A stretch of DNA of 64,000 nucleotides. Origin: Rubellimicrobium arenae (GTDB lineage: Bacteria > Pseudomonadota > Alphaproteobacteria > Rhodobacterales > Rhodobacteraceae). The position numbers and the translations under genes were made by a program. A model generated the notes under the pieces. It ran no database searches. It saw nothing but the letters and a program-made list of their open reading frames with translations, and was not told where the DNA came from. The stretch is taken from positions 369,282-433,281 of the forward strand of contig NZ_JAFMST010000004.1 of the NCBI RefSeq assembly GCF_017916275.1. Direction: 5' to 3'. Of this stretch, positions 11,119-19,916 are shown piece by piece. Each line of letters starts with the position of its first letter. The stretch's first letter is position 1.

Positions 11119-12000
11119 GTGGTGGGGCGGGTCCTCCTCGCGACGCTGATCGTGTCGGCAGGCCCCGCCCTGGCCGGTCCCCTGCCGTCGCAGGCCGACT
11201 GGGCCGGAGCCCGGCAGACGGTCACCACGGCCTCCGGCCAGACGCTCGCCTATGTGGAGATCGACGGAACGGCAGAGGCCGGGGGCGATCCGCTCATCCT
11301 GCTGCACGGCTACACCGACAACAGCCGGAGCTGGTCGCTGCTGGCGCCCCATCTGGGCGGCCGCCACATCTACGCGGTGGACCTCAGGGGGCATGGCGGC
11401 TCGGACGCGCCGGCCTGCTGCTATGGCATCGACGCCCTGTCCGGCGACCTGCTCGGGTTCATGGATGCCCTGCAGATCGAACGGGCGGACATCGTCGGCC
11501 ATTCGCTGGGCTCCATGACCGCGGGGGTCTTCGCGGCCGAGCATCCGGAGCGCGTCGACGACCTCGTTCTCATCAGCACGGCTCTCGCACCGCCCCAGGG
11601 GGCGACGGACTGGCTCTGGGACAACGTGCCGGGGCTGAGCGCGCCGATCGATCCCGACAGCCAGTTCATGCTGGACTGGTACGCGAACCCGACGCCCGTG
11701 GACGAGGATTTCCTGTCCCGCGAACGGGCCGAGAGCGCGGCCGTCCCGCTTCATGTCTGGACCGGGGTGCTGCGGGCGCTGACCCTGACCGACTGGTCCT
11801 GGTACGCCGGGCGCATCAAGGCGCCCACGCTGGTGCTCTGGGGCGACCAGGATGGGCTGTTCGACGCGGGAACCCAGGACCGCCTTCACCAGACCCTGCC
11901 CGACGCGCAGTACGTGATCTACGCAGGGCACGGGCATAACATGTTTTGGGAGATGCCCGAAGACGTGGGCTCCCGCATCTTGGCCTTCCTCGACGAATGA
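11119..12000 (+). CDS. Secreted alpha/beta hydrolase embedded in the cho operon
   Basis: A 293-aa alpha/beta-hydrolase-fold protein. The best start is GTG at 11119, two bases after the choX stop, because it gives a clean signal peptide (MVGRVLLATLIVSAGPALAG). Visible: oxyanion-loop motif LLHGYTDNSRSW, DLRGHGGSD, nucleophile elbow GHSLGS (S129), an acidic residue in LWGDQDGLFD, and the final histidine in YAGHGHNMFW. All catalytic elements are therefore present. It resembles bacterial carboxylesterases. ChoXWV operons usually lack such a gene. Periplasmic release of choline from an ester is a reasonable guess from context, not something the sequence proves. Confidence 0.88.
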   Translation: MVGRVLLATLIVSAGPALAGPLPSQADWAGARQTVTTASGQTLAYVEIDGTAEAGGDPLILLHGYTDNSRSWSLLAPHLGGRHIYAVDLRGHGGSDAPACCYGIDALSGDLLGFMDALQIERADIVGHSLGSMTAGVFAAEHPERVDDLVLISTALAPPQGATDWLWDNVPGLSAPIDPDSQFMLDWYANPTPVDEDFLSRERAESAAVPLHVWTGVLRALTLTDWSWYAGRIKAPTLVLWGDQDGLFDAGTQDRLHQTLPDAQYVIYAGHGHNMFWEMPEDVGSRILAFLDE

Positions 12001-12040
12001 TTCTAGAGCACCGGCCAGCACCTGCAAACGCGAGGGGCCC

Positions 12041-12874
12041 ATGGACTGGCTGACACACAAGATTCCGGTAGGGCGCACCGCCGCCGACGTGTTCGACTGG
12101 CTTCAGAGCCATGGGCAGGCCTTCTTCGATGGTTTGGCCAGCGTCATCGGCGCGATCATCGACGGCCTCCTTTGGGTGCTCCAGGCGCCCCACCCCCTCG
12201 TCATCATCGCGATCTTCGTCGCGCTGACCTGGGTGCTGCAGCGGTCCTGGAAGACCTGCCTCCTCGTGCTCTTGGGCTTCCTGTTCATCCTGAACCAGGG
12301 CTACTGGGAGGAAACAACCGAAAGCCTCACCCTTGTGCTCACGGCCTGCGCAGTGTGCATGGGCATCGGCGTCCCCATTGGAATCGCGGCGGCGCACCGG
12401 CCCCGAACCTATGCCGTCATGGCCCCGGTGCTCGACCTGATGCAGACCCTGCCGACCTTCGTGTATCTGATCCCGGCCATCGTCTTCTTTGGGCTAGGCA
12501 TGGTGCCCGGCCTCATCGCGACGGTGATCTTCGTGCTCCCGGCTCCGATCCGGCTGGCGCATCTGGGGATCTCCTCCACGCCCCAGGCCCTGCTCGAGGC
12601 GGCCGAGGCCTTCGGCGCCACCCCGCGCCAGAAGCTCTGGAAGGTGGAGCTTCCCTATGCCCTGCCGCAGATCATGGCTGGGCTGAACCAGTCCATCATG
12701 CTGTCCCTGTCCATGGTCGTGATCGCCGCGCTCGTGGGGGCGAACGGCCTGGGGGTGCCCGTGGTCCGGGCCCTCAACTCCGTCAACACGGCGCTGGGCT
12801 TCGAATCGGGGTTCATCATCGTGGTCGTGGCCATCATCCTGGATCGCATGCTGCGCGTGGGGCGCCCGCAATGA
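12041..12874 (+). CDS. choW: Choline ABC transporter permease
   Basis: Inner-membrane permease (277 aa) of the proline/glycine-betaine type. An amphipathic N-terminal stretch is followed by about six hydrophobic segments (LVIIAIFVALTWVL, CLLVLLGFLFIL, LTLVLTACAVCMGIGVPIGI, TFVYLIPAIVFFGLGMVPGL, SIMLSLSMVVIAALVGANGLG, FIIVVVAIILDRML). The ATPase-contact loop EAAEAFGATPRQKLWKVELP is the EAA motif. The ATG overlaps nothing upstream (40-base gap after the hydrolase), but its stop overlaps choV (ATGA). Confidence 0.95.
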   Translation: MDWLTHKIPVGRTAADVFDWLQSHGQAFFDGLASVIGAIIDGLLWVLQAPHPLVIIAIFVALTWVLQRSWKTCLLVLLGFLFILNQGYWEETTESLTLVLTACAVCMGIGVPIGIAAAHRPRTYAVMAPVLDLMQTLPTFVYLIPAIVFFGLGMVPGLIATVIFVLPAPIRLAHLGISSTPQALLEAAEAFGATPRQKLWKVELPYALPQIMAGLNQSIMLSLSMVVIAALVGANGLGVPVVRALNSVNTALGFESGFIIVVVAIILDRMLRVGRPQ

Positions 12875-13890
12875 CCGCCGTTGTCTTCGATCACGTGAAC
12901 ATCGTCTTCGGCGACCGGCCCGAACAGGCCCTGCCCCTCATGGACCAGGGTCTCAGCCGGCCCGAGATCCACAGCCGGACCGGGCAGGTCCTCGGTGTCC
13001 ACGACTGCTCGCTGGAGGTGGCCGAGGGCGAGATCCTCGTGCTGATGGGCCTGTCGGGATCGGGCAAGTCGACCCTGCTGCGGGCCGTGAACGGTCTCAA
13101 CCCGGTCTGCCGGGGCGAGGTGCGGGTCCGCACCGACGGCGACATGGTGTCCGTGACCAAGTCGGACGCCGTCACGCTGCGGGGCATCCGCCAACGCACG
13201 GTCGCGATGGTGTTCCAGCAGTTCGGCCTGCTGCCCTGGCGCACCGTGCGCGACAACGTGGGCCTCGGGCTGGAACTGCGGGGCCAGTCCCGCGCCACGC
13301 GCGCCGCCCGGGTCGAGGAGGAGCTGCGGCTCGTCAACCTCCACGACCGCGCCGACGCCCTGGTGGGGCAGCTTTCGGGCGGGATGCAGCAGCGGGTGGG
13401 CTTGGCCCGCGCCTTTGCGACCGACGCGCCCGTCCTGCTGATGGACGAGCCGTTCTCCGCGCTCGACCCGCTGATCCGGACGCGGCTCCAGGACGAGCTG
13501 CTGGAGCTTCAGGCCCGCAGGAACCGCACGATCATCTTCGTGAGCCACGATCTCGACGAAGCGTTCAAGCTGGGCAACCGGATCGCCATCATGGAAGGCG
13601 GGCGGATCGTGCAATGCGGGACGCCGCGCGACATCTTCCGCGAGCCGGCCACCCCCTATGTCGCCGATTTCGTGGCGCATATGAACCCGCTGGGCGTGCT
13701 GCGCGCGCGTGACGTGATGGGCCGGCCCGACGGCCAGCCGCCCCAGGCCGAGATCGGTCCCGATGCCGACATCCGCAGCGTCATGCAGCAGCTTCGGAAC
13801 GGGCCACTCGCCGTACGCGAGAACGGGAGCCTGGTGGGCCATGTCACGGCGGACGGCGTGCTGGCGCGGCTCCTCGACCCGAGATCCTAG
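12871..13890 (+). CDS. choV: Choline ABC transporter ATP-binding protein
   Basis: ATPase subunit (339 aa) of the choline importer. It has the long N-terminal extension usual for ChoV/ProV (PLMDQGLSRPEIHSRTG), Walker A GLSGSGKST, Q-loop VFQQFGLLPW, signature LSGGMQQRVGLARAF, Walker B VLLMDEPFSALDP, and the switch histidine in FVSHDLDEA. The C-terminal 60 residues form a short, probably single CBS-like segment (DIRSVMQQLRNGPLAV, GHVTADGVLARLL), where related importers sense ionic strength. The start overlaps the choW stop. Its own stop shares CTAG with the convergent transporter gene. Confidence 0.95.
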   Translation: MTAVVFDHVNIVFGDRPEQALPLMDQGLSRPEIHSRTGQVLGVHDCSLEVAEGEILVLMGLSGSGKSTLLRAVNGLNPVCRGEVRVRTDGDMVSVTKSDAVTLRGIRQRTVAMVFQQFGLLPWRTVRDNVGLGLELRGQSRATRAARVEEELRLVNLHDRADALVGQLSGGMQQRVGLARAFATDAPVLLMDEPFSALDPLIRTRLQDELLELQARRNRTIIFVSHDLDEAFKLGNRIAIMEGGRIVQCGTPRDIFREPATPYVADFVAHMNPLGVLRARDVMGRPDGQPPQAEIGPDADIRSVMQQLRNGPLAVRENGSLVGHVTADGVLARLLDPRS

Positions 13891-14768
13891 CCCGAGGCAT
13901 CGGCCGTCACGCGGCGGGCCAGCGCCTCGCGCCAGGTGATGAAGGTGACGGCGGCCATGATGATGGCCCCGCCCAGGATCACCCAGCCGTCGACCGGTTC
14001 TGCGAAGAACGTGGCGCCCATCAGGACCGACCAGACCAGCTGGAGGAATGTCGCGGGCTGCGTGGCGCTCACGGGTGCCGCCGCAAAGGCCCGTGTCATG
14101 GCATAATGCGCCAGGGTGGCGAGGATCGCCGTCAGCAGGAACCATCCGACCTCCGCAAGGCCGACCGGGGTCCAGACCGCCACCGCAAAGGGCAGGAGCC
14201 CCAGCGTGACCGTCACCGACAACATGCCGACGACGGCGCTGGCGCTGACCTGTCCCGACAGACGCTTGGCGATCAGGTAACCCACGGCGAAGAACAGCGC
14301 GGTCACGAGCATCGCCAAATGGCCGGCCTCCACCACCCGAAGGCCAGGCCGCAGGATGACCAGGGCGCCGACCAGCGCCGCCGCCACCGCGATCAGGCGC
14401 CGCGCCTCGAACCGCTCCCCCAGGAAGAGCGAGGCCCCCAACGTCACGTAGATCGGATTGAGGTAGTTCATCGCCGTCACCTCCGCGAGAGGGATGCGGG
14501 TCATGGCGAAGAACCAGCAGATGACACCGACGGTATGCACCGCGCCGCGTGCGGCGAACAGGCCCGCCTGCCGTCGCGTGAGCCCGGAGCGGACGAGCGG
14601 CCAGAGCATGGGCAGCGCGAAGGGCAGTCCCAGGGCAAAGCGGAGGAACGCCGACTGGGCCGCGGGTACGTCGCTCCCGACATGCTTCACGACGGCGGTC
14701 ATGCCGACGAAGAGAAGGCCCGTCACCAGCATCCACAGGATGCCGACAACGGGCCGGGACTGCGCCAT
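13887..14768 (-). CDS. DMT-superfamily (EamA) transporter
   Basis: A 293-aa integral membrane protein with about ten hydrophobic segments in two repeats of five, the EamA arrangement. Typical features are the TAVVKHVG and FALGLPFALPMLWPL regions of the first half, EVTAMNYLNPIYVTLGASLFLGERF at the end of repeat one, and SATQPATFLQLVWSVLMGATFFAEP in repeat two. It is probably a metabolite exporter; the substrate cannot be read from the sequence. It stands two bases downstream of yebC in the same direction, so the two may be co-transcribed. Confidence 0.88.
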   Translation of the reverse strand: MAQSRPVVGILWMLVTGLLFVGMTAVVKHVGSDVPAAQSAFLRFALGLPFALPMLWPLVRSGLTRRQAGLFAARGAVHTVGVICWFFAMTRIPLAEVTAMNYLNPIYVTLGASLFLGERFEARRLIAVAAALVGALVILRPGLRVVEAGHLAMLVTALFFAVGYLIAKRLSGQVSASAVVGMLSVTVTLGLLPFAVAVWTPVGLAEVGWFLLTAILATLAHYAMTRAFAAAPVSATQPATFLQLVWSVLMGATFFAEPVDGWVILGGAIIMAAVTFITWREALARRVTADASG

Positions 14769-14770
14769 CG

Positions 14771-15520
14771 TCAGGAGGCCGCGTAGGCCGCCATCACGTC
14801 CTCGGACGCCTCGACGTTGGTCGTGACGTTCTGCACGTCATCGTCATCCTCGAGCACCTCGACGAGCCTCATGAGCTTCTCGAAGGTGTCGCCGTCCGCC
14901 GGCGTGGTCACCTTGGGACGCCAGACGAACTTGGCCGTCTCGCTCTCGCCGAGGGAGGCTTCAAGGGCCGAGGACACGGTGCCGAGGTCATCCTCGCCCG
15001 TGGTGATCCAGTGGCCCTCCTCGTCGGACTCCACGTCCTCCGCGCCGGCCTCGAGGGCCGCCATCATCACGCTGTCGGCGTCACCGACCTCGGGCTTGTA
15101 GAAGATCTCGCCCTTGCGCTCGAACTGGAAGGCCACCGAGTTGGTCTCGCCCAGGTTGCCGCCGTTCTTCGAGAAGGTGGAGCGGACGTTCGACGCCGTG
15201 CGGTTGCGGTTGTCCGTCAGCGCCTCGACGATGACGGCGATGCCGCCCGGGCCGTAGCCTTCGTAGCGGATGTTCTCATAGGTGTCGGCGTCGCCGCCCT
15301 GCGACTTCTTGATGGCGCGGTCGATGACGTCGCGCGGCATGGAATTGGAGCGGGCTTCCTTGACCGCGAGGCGCAGGCGCGGGTTCTTCTCGGGGTCCGG
15401 GTCCCCCATCTTTGCCGCGACGGTGATCTCCTTGGCGAGCTTGGAGAAGAGCTTGGAGCGGATCGCATCCTGCTTGCCTTTGCGGTGCTGGATGTTGGCC
15501 CATTTGGAATGGCCGGCCAT
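14771..15520 (-). CDS. yebC: YebC/PmpR family regulatory protein
   Basis: A 249-aa protein of the YebC/TACO1 family, known as DNA-binding regulators and, more recently, as factors helping ribosomes through proline stretches. The start [18 protein letters not shown] is the family's invariant N-terminus, so the longer open frame upstream (to 15583) is not used. Other conserved blocks are [46 protein letters not shown] and the acidic C-terminal [14 protein letters not shown]. Length is as expected. In many genomes it neighbours ruvC; here it does not. Confidence 0.95.
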   Translation of the reverse strand: MAGHSKWANIQHRKGKQDAIRSKLFSKLAKEITVAAKMGDPDPEKNPRLRLAVKEARSNSMPRDVIDRAIKKSQGGDADTYENIRYEGYGPGGIAVIVEALTDNRNRTASNVRSTFSKNGGNLGETNSVAFQFERKGEIFYKPEVGDADSVMMAALEAGAEDVESDEEGHWITTGEDDLGTVSSALEASLGESETAKFVWRPKVTTPADGDTFEKLMRLVEVLEDDDDVQNVTTNVEASEDVMAAYAAS

Positions 15521-15554
15521 AGGTCTAACCTTCTTGCCGAAAAGATGCGCGCCT

Positions 15555-16670
15555 CTATAGGCGAGCGGCCTCTGCGGCTGCAAGCGGGGTCGACATCGAT
15601 CTGACCAGTTGGAGATGAGGCCGGTCCGGCACCGGCGTGGTTGCCACTCCCTGGTCCCGGCGCAGGTTGTGCAGAGCCTCGGCCAGGCGGGCCAGCCGGT
15701 TCGCGCGGACGGCGTCGTGGCTCAGCGTGCCCTCGACCATGGCGAGGCGGGTCAGATACTCAGCCAGCGCATCGCGATGCGCCTCGTTCCACCGGCCCAT
15801 TCCGATTCCGTCCCGATGCTTCCTGAGTTCGGCCAGCACCCGGGCCCGGCCCGCGCGAAGCACGCCCTTGGCCTTGATCTTGCTGCGGTAGGCCAGGCTC
15901 GCATTGTGGCGCTGGGCGACCACCTCGTAGCGGAACTGGTCGGGCGTGAAGCTGCGGGCGGCGATGCGGGGCATCTCGTGGCTGGGCGTCTGGCCCTGTG
16001 TCAGGAAGTCGATCATGTCCGAGGCGGGCAGCTGGTAGCTTCGATAATCCAGACCCAGCGACATGGCCCAATCGAGCCATTTGAAGTGCAGGACGCGGCC
16101 GGGCGACGACACCGCGATCCAGGGCGTGCGGAAGTAGTCGGCGAAGATCGCGCCATGCAGCGACTCCACGACGGCCAGCCGAGCCGTGGCGATGCGCGAC
16201 AGGACCGAGGGGCCGTCATCGAGCGGATCGATGTATTTCATCCCCGCCATCTCGACGGCGGGCTTCCAGTTGCCATAGGCCGCCGAGGTCCAGTGCGGCA
16301 CGAAGACGACGTCCTGTCCCTTGGCCTTGGGCGTGTTGAACTCCGGCAGGTGGTCGACCAGCCACGCCCCGTCGGTGATGGCCGCCGAATCCGGCAGGCC
16401 GAACATCCGCGCCGTCAGCGGCCCGCGGACGCCGTACACCTGCCATTTCTGCGCGGCTCTGGGCGGTGGCGGATTGCCGTAACCCGAGCCGGTCCCGAAG
16501 ATCACCTTGCGGCCCGGCATGCGATCGAGGTCGGCCTTGAGGAGCGACCCGATGCCGACAAGGACATCCCCCTCCTCCCGATCAATCAGCTCGGGGATCA
16601 GGCGCGGCCAGAGCCACGAATTAATGTGATCGCCGAAGTTGGTCGTCGTTGCGTTATAAAAGAGACGCAT
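15555..16670 (-). CDS. Polysaccharide pyruvyl transferase family protein (ExoV-like)
   Basis: A 371-aa protein. Its N-terminus [20 protein letters not shown] followed by WPRLIPEL resembles ExoV of succinoglycan synthesis, which puts a pyruvyl ketal on a sugar. Further family motifs: [37 protein letters not shown] and [21 protein letters not shown]. From about residue 280 a basic, helix-rich tail ([25 protein letters not shown]) is added. The start is set at the ATG where homology begins. No glycosyltransferase or exopolysaccharide genes lie nearby, so it is an orphan. An unusually AT-rich region lies upstream. Confidence 0.85.
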   Translation of the reverse strand: MRLFYNATTTNFGDHINSWLWPRLIPELIDREEGDVLVGIGSLLKADLDRMPGRKVIFGTGSGYGNPPPPRAAQKWQVYGVRGPLTARMFGLPDSAAITDGAWLVDHLPEFNTPKAKGQDVVFVPHWTSAAYGNWKPAVEMAGMKYIDPLDDGPSVLSRIATARLAVVESLHGAIFADYFRTPWIAVSSPGRVLHFKWLDWAMSLGLDYRSYQLPASDMIDFLTQGQTPSHEMPRIAARSFTPDQFRYEVVAQRHNASLAYRSKIKAKGVLRAGRARVLAELRKHRDGIGMGRWNEAHRDALAEYLTRLAMVEGTLSHDAVRANRLARLAEALHNLRRDQGVATTPVPDRPHLQLVRSMSTPLAAAEAARL

Positions 16671-16995
16671 GGGCTGGCCGTTTCCGTTCAACTTGTTGCC
16701 GCGCCGGAACCGATGCAATCGACTCCGCTCTATCATCTTACGATATAGAACAGAATTGAGGATAGAAGAGAAACAGTTTGTTCGAAAGCAGCACAAATTA
16801 GGACGATTTTTCTACGCACACTCCAATAGCGCGAGTAGTTTGATTTCCTGCAAGGCTCTCCGGAAATTGGCGGATTGAGCGAGCCCGTTCCGTAGGACCG
16901 GCAACGCGCAACAGGTTCGCCACCGTTTCAGGAATGGCGACAGTTCCTGCTATCATGGTGTCTGAACTGCGGATCGACCGCTGCGTCGCACCCGA
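16671..16995. other. AT-rich intergenic region upstream of the pyruvyltransferase gene
   Basis: This 325-bp stretch is clearly richer in A/T than its surroundings, mainly 16730-16870 (for example TCTATCATCTTACGATATAG, GAAACAGTTTG, GACGATTTTTCTACG). I see no gene. The only open frame on the plus strand (16669-16878) has no recognisable product. It probably carries the promoter of the leftward pyruvyltransferase gene and may bear nucleoid-protein sites. The right part (16890-16990) returns to normal composition and follows the end of the YmdB-like gene. Confidence 0.5.
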
Positions 16996-17808
16996 TCAGG
17001 GTCGTGACTCAGCCAGCCGCCCGCCTAGGCGCACCGGAACGGCTCTCGTCGCGCGCCCGGTGCGATCCTCCGTCTCGACGTAAAGGCCGGACAGCGTCGC
17101 CTCGCCCAGGGCCGGGGTGAAGCGGTCGCGTCCCATGCCGGTGATGAACCGTCGCATGGGCTCTTCCTTCTGCATCCCGATGATCGAATCGTAGTCCCCG
17201 CACATTCCGGCATCGGACTGATAGGCGGTTCCGTTCGAATGGATGACCACATCCGCCGTGGGAACATGGGTGTGGGTGCCCACGACGACGCTGGCCCGGC
17301 CGTCGCAGTAGTGACCCATGGCCATCTTCTCGGAGGTGGCCTCGGCGTGCATGTCGATAAGGCTCGCCTGCACGAGGCCGCCGCGCGGATGGGCGCGCAG
17401 GACCGCATCGACCGCCGAGAACGGGTCGTCGAAGGGCCGCTTCATGAACACCTGGCCCAGCACCTGGGCCACGAGGATCTTGCGTCCGCCTGGCGCGTCA
17501 TAGACGCGATGGCCCCGGCCCGGCGCGCTCTTGGCGAAGTTCAGCGGCCGGATGATCCGCGGCTCGGATTCGATGAAGGAGGCCATGTCCTTCTGGTCGA
17601 AGGCATGGTCGCCCAGCGTCACGACATCGGCGCCTGCCGCCAGAAGGACGCGCGCATGCTCGGGTGTGAGGCCCATGCCGCCCGAGGCGTTCTCGCCGTT
17701 GACCACGACGAAGTCGAGCTTCCACTCGCTCCGGATCTTGGGAAGCCGCTCGGACACGGCCGCCCGGCCGGCCCGCCCCATCACATCGCCGAGGAACAAG
17801 AGTTTCAT
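16996..17808 (-). CDS. YmdB-family metallophosphoesterase
   Basis: A 270-aa protein of the TIGR00282/YmdB calcineurin-like family, which in Bacillus hydrolyses 2',3'-cyclic nucleotides. The dinuclear metal-site motifs are present: FLGDVMGRAGR, VVNGENASGGMGL, GDHAFDQKD, VGTHTHVPTADVVI and YQSDAGMCGDYDSIIGM. The start is the ATG where the FLGDVMG block begins; the open frame extends upstream without homology. The 50-base gap to the upstream cycloligase gene in the same direction suggests one operon (mgtE - cycloligase - ymdB-like). Confidence 0.92.
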   Translation of the reverse strand: MKLLFLGDVMGRAGRAAVSERLPKIRSEWKLDFVVVNGENASGGMGLTPEHARVLLAAGADVVTLGDHAFDQKDMASFIESEPRIIRPLNFAKSAPGRGHRVYDAPGGRKILVAQVLGQVFMKRPFDDPFSAVDAVLRAHPRGGLVQASLIDMHAEATSEKMAMGHYCDGRASVVVGTHTHVPTADVVIHSNGTAYQSDAGMCGDYDSIIGMQKEEPMRRFITGMGRDRFTPALGEATLSGLYVETEDRTGRATRAVPVRLGGRLAESRP

Positions 17809-17857
17809 GTGCTGGGTGTAGGTGCCGCCGGCCGCCAGGGCAAGGAAGGTCGCGCCG

Positions 17858-18415
17858 TCAGGGCGTGATGATCTCGGATTCCGTGACCACCAGGTCGAGC
17901 GGCGCGTCCGTCTCCTCCAGCGGAAGCAGATCGTCCTCCTGCGCGGCCCAGGCAAAGCCGATGGCGGTGACAGGACCCAGCGCGCGCAGGGCGGCCAGCG
18001 TCCGGTCATAGAAGCCGCCGCCATATCCCAGCCGCCCGCCCTTTCGGTCGAAGGCGACAAGCGGCACGATCAGCACCTCGGGCGTCACGTCCGCCCCGGA
18101 GGCGGGAACCTGGGTGCCGAACCCGCCATCGACCATGGCGCATCCCGGCGTCCAGATCCGGAAGGTGAGCGGGAACCCTCGCCGCGGCGTCACGGGCACC
18201 CCGACGGGACCGTGGGCGGCCATCTCGGCCATGGCCGGGAGGGGATCGATCTCGCTCCGCATCGGGAGATAGCCTGCGAGAGGCCGCCCGCGATGCGCCG
18301 CCAGCACCTGGGACAGCAGCGCCGACGGGTGGGGATGCCCCTGCTCCCAGGCGACCTGACGGCGGGCGAAGGCGCGGGCCCGCGCCTCGGCCTTGATGTG
18401 GGAAAGGTCATTCAC
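17858..18415 (-). CDS. fau: 5-formyltetrahydrofolate cyclo-ligase
   Basis: A 185-aa enzyme using ATP to convert 5-formyl-THF to 5,10-methenyl-THF (folate salvage). Seen: basic N-terminal segment (KAEARARAFARRQ), LAGYLPMRSEIDPLPAM, and the C-terminal ATP/substrate motif PLVAFDRKGGRLGYGGGFYDRTLA. Length fits the family. The start is GTG at 18415, which overlaps the mgtE stop (GTGA); an ATG at 18411 belongs to another frame. It is coupled to mgtE and likely co-transcribed with the downstream phosphoesterase. Confidence 0.94.
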   Translation of the reverse strand: MNDLSHIKAEARARAFARRQVAWEQGHPHPSALLSQVLAAHRGRPLAGYLPMRSEIDPLPAMAEMAAHGPVGVPVTPRRGFPLTFRIWTPGCAMVDGGFGTQVPASGADVTPEVLIVPLVAFDRKGGRLGYGGGFYDRTLAALRALGPVTAIGFAWAAQEDDLLPLEETDAPLDLVVTESEIITP

Positions 18416-19803
18416 AGCAGCACCATCGTCGCAAGCCCCAGGAAGGAGAAGAAGCCCACCACGTCCGTGACCGTCGTCACGAACGTCCCCGAGGCCAGCG
18501 CGGGGTCCACGCCGATCCTTTCGAGCAGGAGGGGCACGAATACCCCGGCCAGGGCGGCTGCGATCAGGTTCACGATCAGCGCCGACGCGATGACCGCACC
18601 CAGGGCGGGCGATCCGAACAGCAGCACGGTCATGCCGCCCAGCACCAGCGCCAGGACCAGGCCGTTGAGAAGTCCCACCGCCGCCTCGCGGCGGATCACG
18701 CGCCAGGCGTTCGACCGGGTGAGGTCCCGCGTGGCCAGCGCCCGCACGGCGACCGTCAGGGACTGCGTGCCCGCGTTCCCGCCCATGGAAGCGACGATGG
18801 GCATCAGCGTCGCCAGGGCCACGAGCGCCTGGATCGTGCCCTCGAACCGGGAGATGACCAAAGCCGCCAGCCCCGCTGTCCCGAGATTCACGAGAAGCCA
18901 GGGCAACCGGCCGCGGATCGTGTCGATCACGCTGTCCGAGAGCGCCCCGTCCCCCACCCCGGCGAGGCGGAGGATGTCCTCCTCATGCTCCTCGTCCAGG
19001 ACGTTCATCGCGTCGTCGATGGTGATGACGCCCACGAGCCGGTCATCGTCGTCCACCACAGGGGCCGAGATCAGGTGGTACTTGTTGAAGGCCTGGGCCA
19101 CGTCCCCCTGCTCGTCCTCGACGTGGAAGGTGCGGAAGCTGTCCTCGGTGATGTCGCGGAGCTTCATGTCGCGGCGCGAGCTGAGGATCCGGCCCAGGGT
19201 CACATAGCCGACCGGCTTCAGCCGAGGGTCGATCAGGACGACGTGATAGAACTGGTCGGGCAGGATCACCCCGCTCCGGAGGAAGTCGATGGCCTCGCCC
19301 ACGGTCCAGTGATGCGGCGCGCGCACCACCTCGGACTGCATCAGGCGTCCAGCGGAATATTCGGGGTAGGTCAGGGCCTTCTCGACCGCGATCCGGTCGG
19401 CGGCCGGGAGGGCGTCCAGGACCGCTTCCTGCGCGGCGGGATCGAGATCCTCGACGAGGTCCACGACGTCGTCGGTCTCGAGATCGCGGACAGCCTCGGC
19501 CAGCTCGCCGGGTTCGAGCCCCTCGATCACCTCCTCGCGGAGCGACTCGTCCAGCTCGGACAGGATGTCCCCATCCACGCCCCCCTTCCACAGGGAGAGC
19601 AGGTCGCGGCGCTGGTTCGGTCCGATCTGTTCGAGAAGGTCGGCGATGTCGGCCGCGTGGAGCGGCTCCAACAGCCCCCCGAGCCGGGCCACATCCCCGG
19701 CCTCGACGGCGTCCAGAACCTCGTCCACCAGGCGGGACGGAAGGCCGAACTCGTCGTCCTCGTCGTTGTCCGGGGCGCGGGTGGTGGCGGATCGATCGTC
19801 CAT
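18412..19803 (-). CDS. mgtE: Magnesium transporter MgtE
   Basis: Mg2+ channel/transporter (463 aa). Domains in order: very acidic cytoplasmic N-domain of helical repeats (about 20-140, LLEPLHAADIADLLEQI, LETDDVVDLVEDLDP), a CBS pair (about 145-265, with YHLISAPVVDDDDRLVGVITIDDAM), then five membrane helices from about 290 containing the pore signature MPIVASMGGNAGTQSLTVAVR and the final FVTTVTDVVGFFSFLGLAT. The start MDDRSATT is chosen because homology starts after it; an upstream in-frame ATG at 19866 is less likely. In known MgtE the acidic domains gate the pore by Mg2+. Confidence 0.95.
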   Translation of the reverse strand: MDDRSATTRAPDNDEDDEFGLPSRLVDEVLDAVEAGDVARLGGLLEPLHAADIADLLEQIGPNQRRDLLSLWKGGVDGDILSELDESLREEVIEGLEPGELAEAVRDLETDDVVDLVEDLDPAAQEAVLDALPAADRIAVEKALTYPEYSAGRLMQSEVVRAPHHWTVGEAIDFLRSGVILPDQFYHVVLIDPRLKPVGYVTLGRILSSRRDMKLRDITEDSFRTFHVEDEQGDVAQAFNKYHLISAPVVDDDDRLVGVITIDDAMNVLDEEHEEDILRLAGVGDGALSDSVIDTIRGRLPWLLVNLGTAGLAALVISRFEGTIQALVALATLMPIVASMGGNAGTQSLTVAVRALATRDLTRSNAWRVIRREAAVGLLNGLVLALVLGGMTVLLFGSPALGAVIASALIVNLIAAALAGVFVPLLLERIGVDPALASGTFVTTVTDVVGFFSFLGLATMVLL

Positions 19804-19916
19804 CCGTGTCCCCCTGTCCCCTGCTGCCGACGCGGCGGACCCTACAGATTTGCGCGGCGGGGGCAACGGGGCGCGGGCGGTTTGCAGTCGGCCCGGCTCG
19901 CACCTAGGGTGGCGGC

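Noticed and set aside
16669..16878. Small plus-strand frame in the AT-rich region
   Set aside because: No ribosome-binding site, no family likeness, and it begins inside the start of the opposite pyruvyltransferase gene.
18416..18420. 6S RNA gene expected beside the 5-formyl-THF cycloligase gene
   Set aside because: In many proteobacteria 6S RNA lies next to this gene, but here mgtE overlaps its start and leaves no space.
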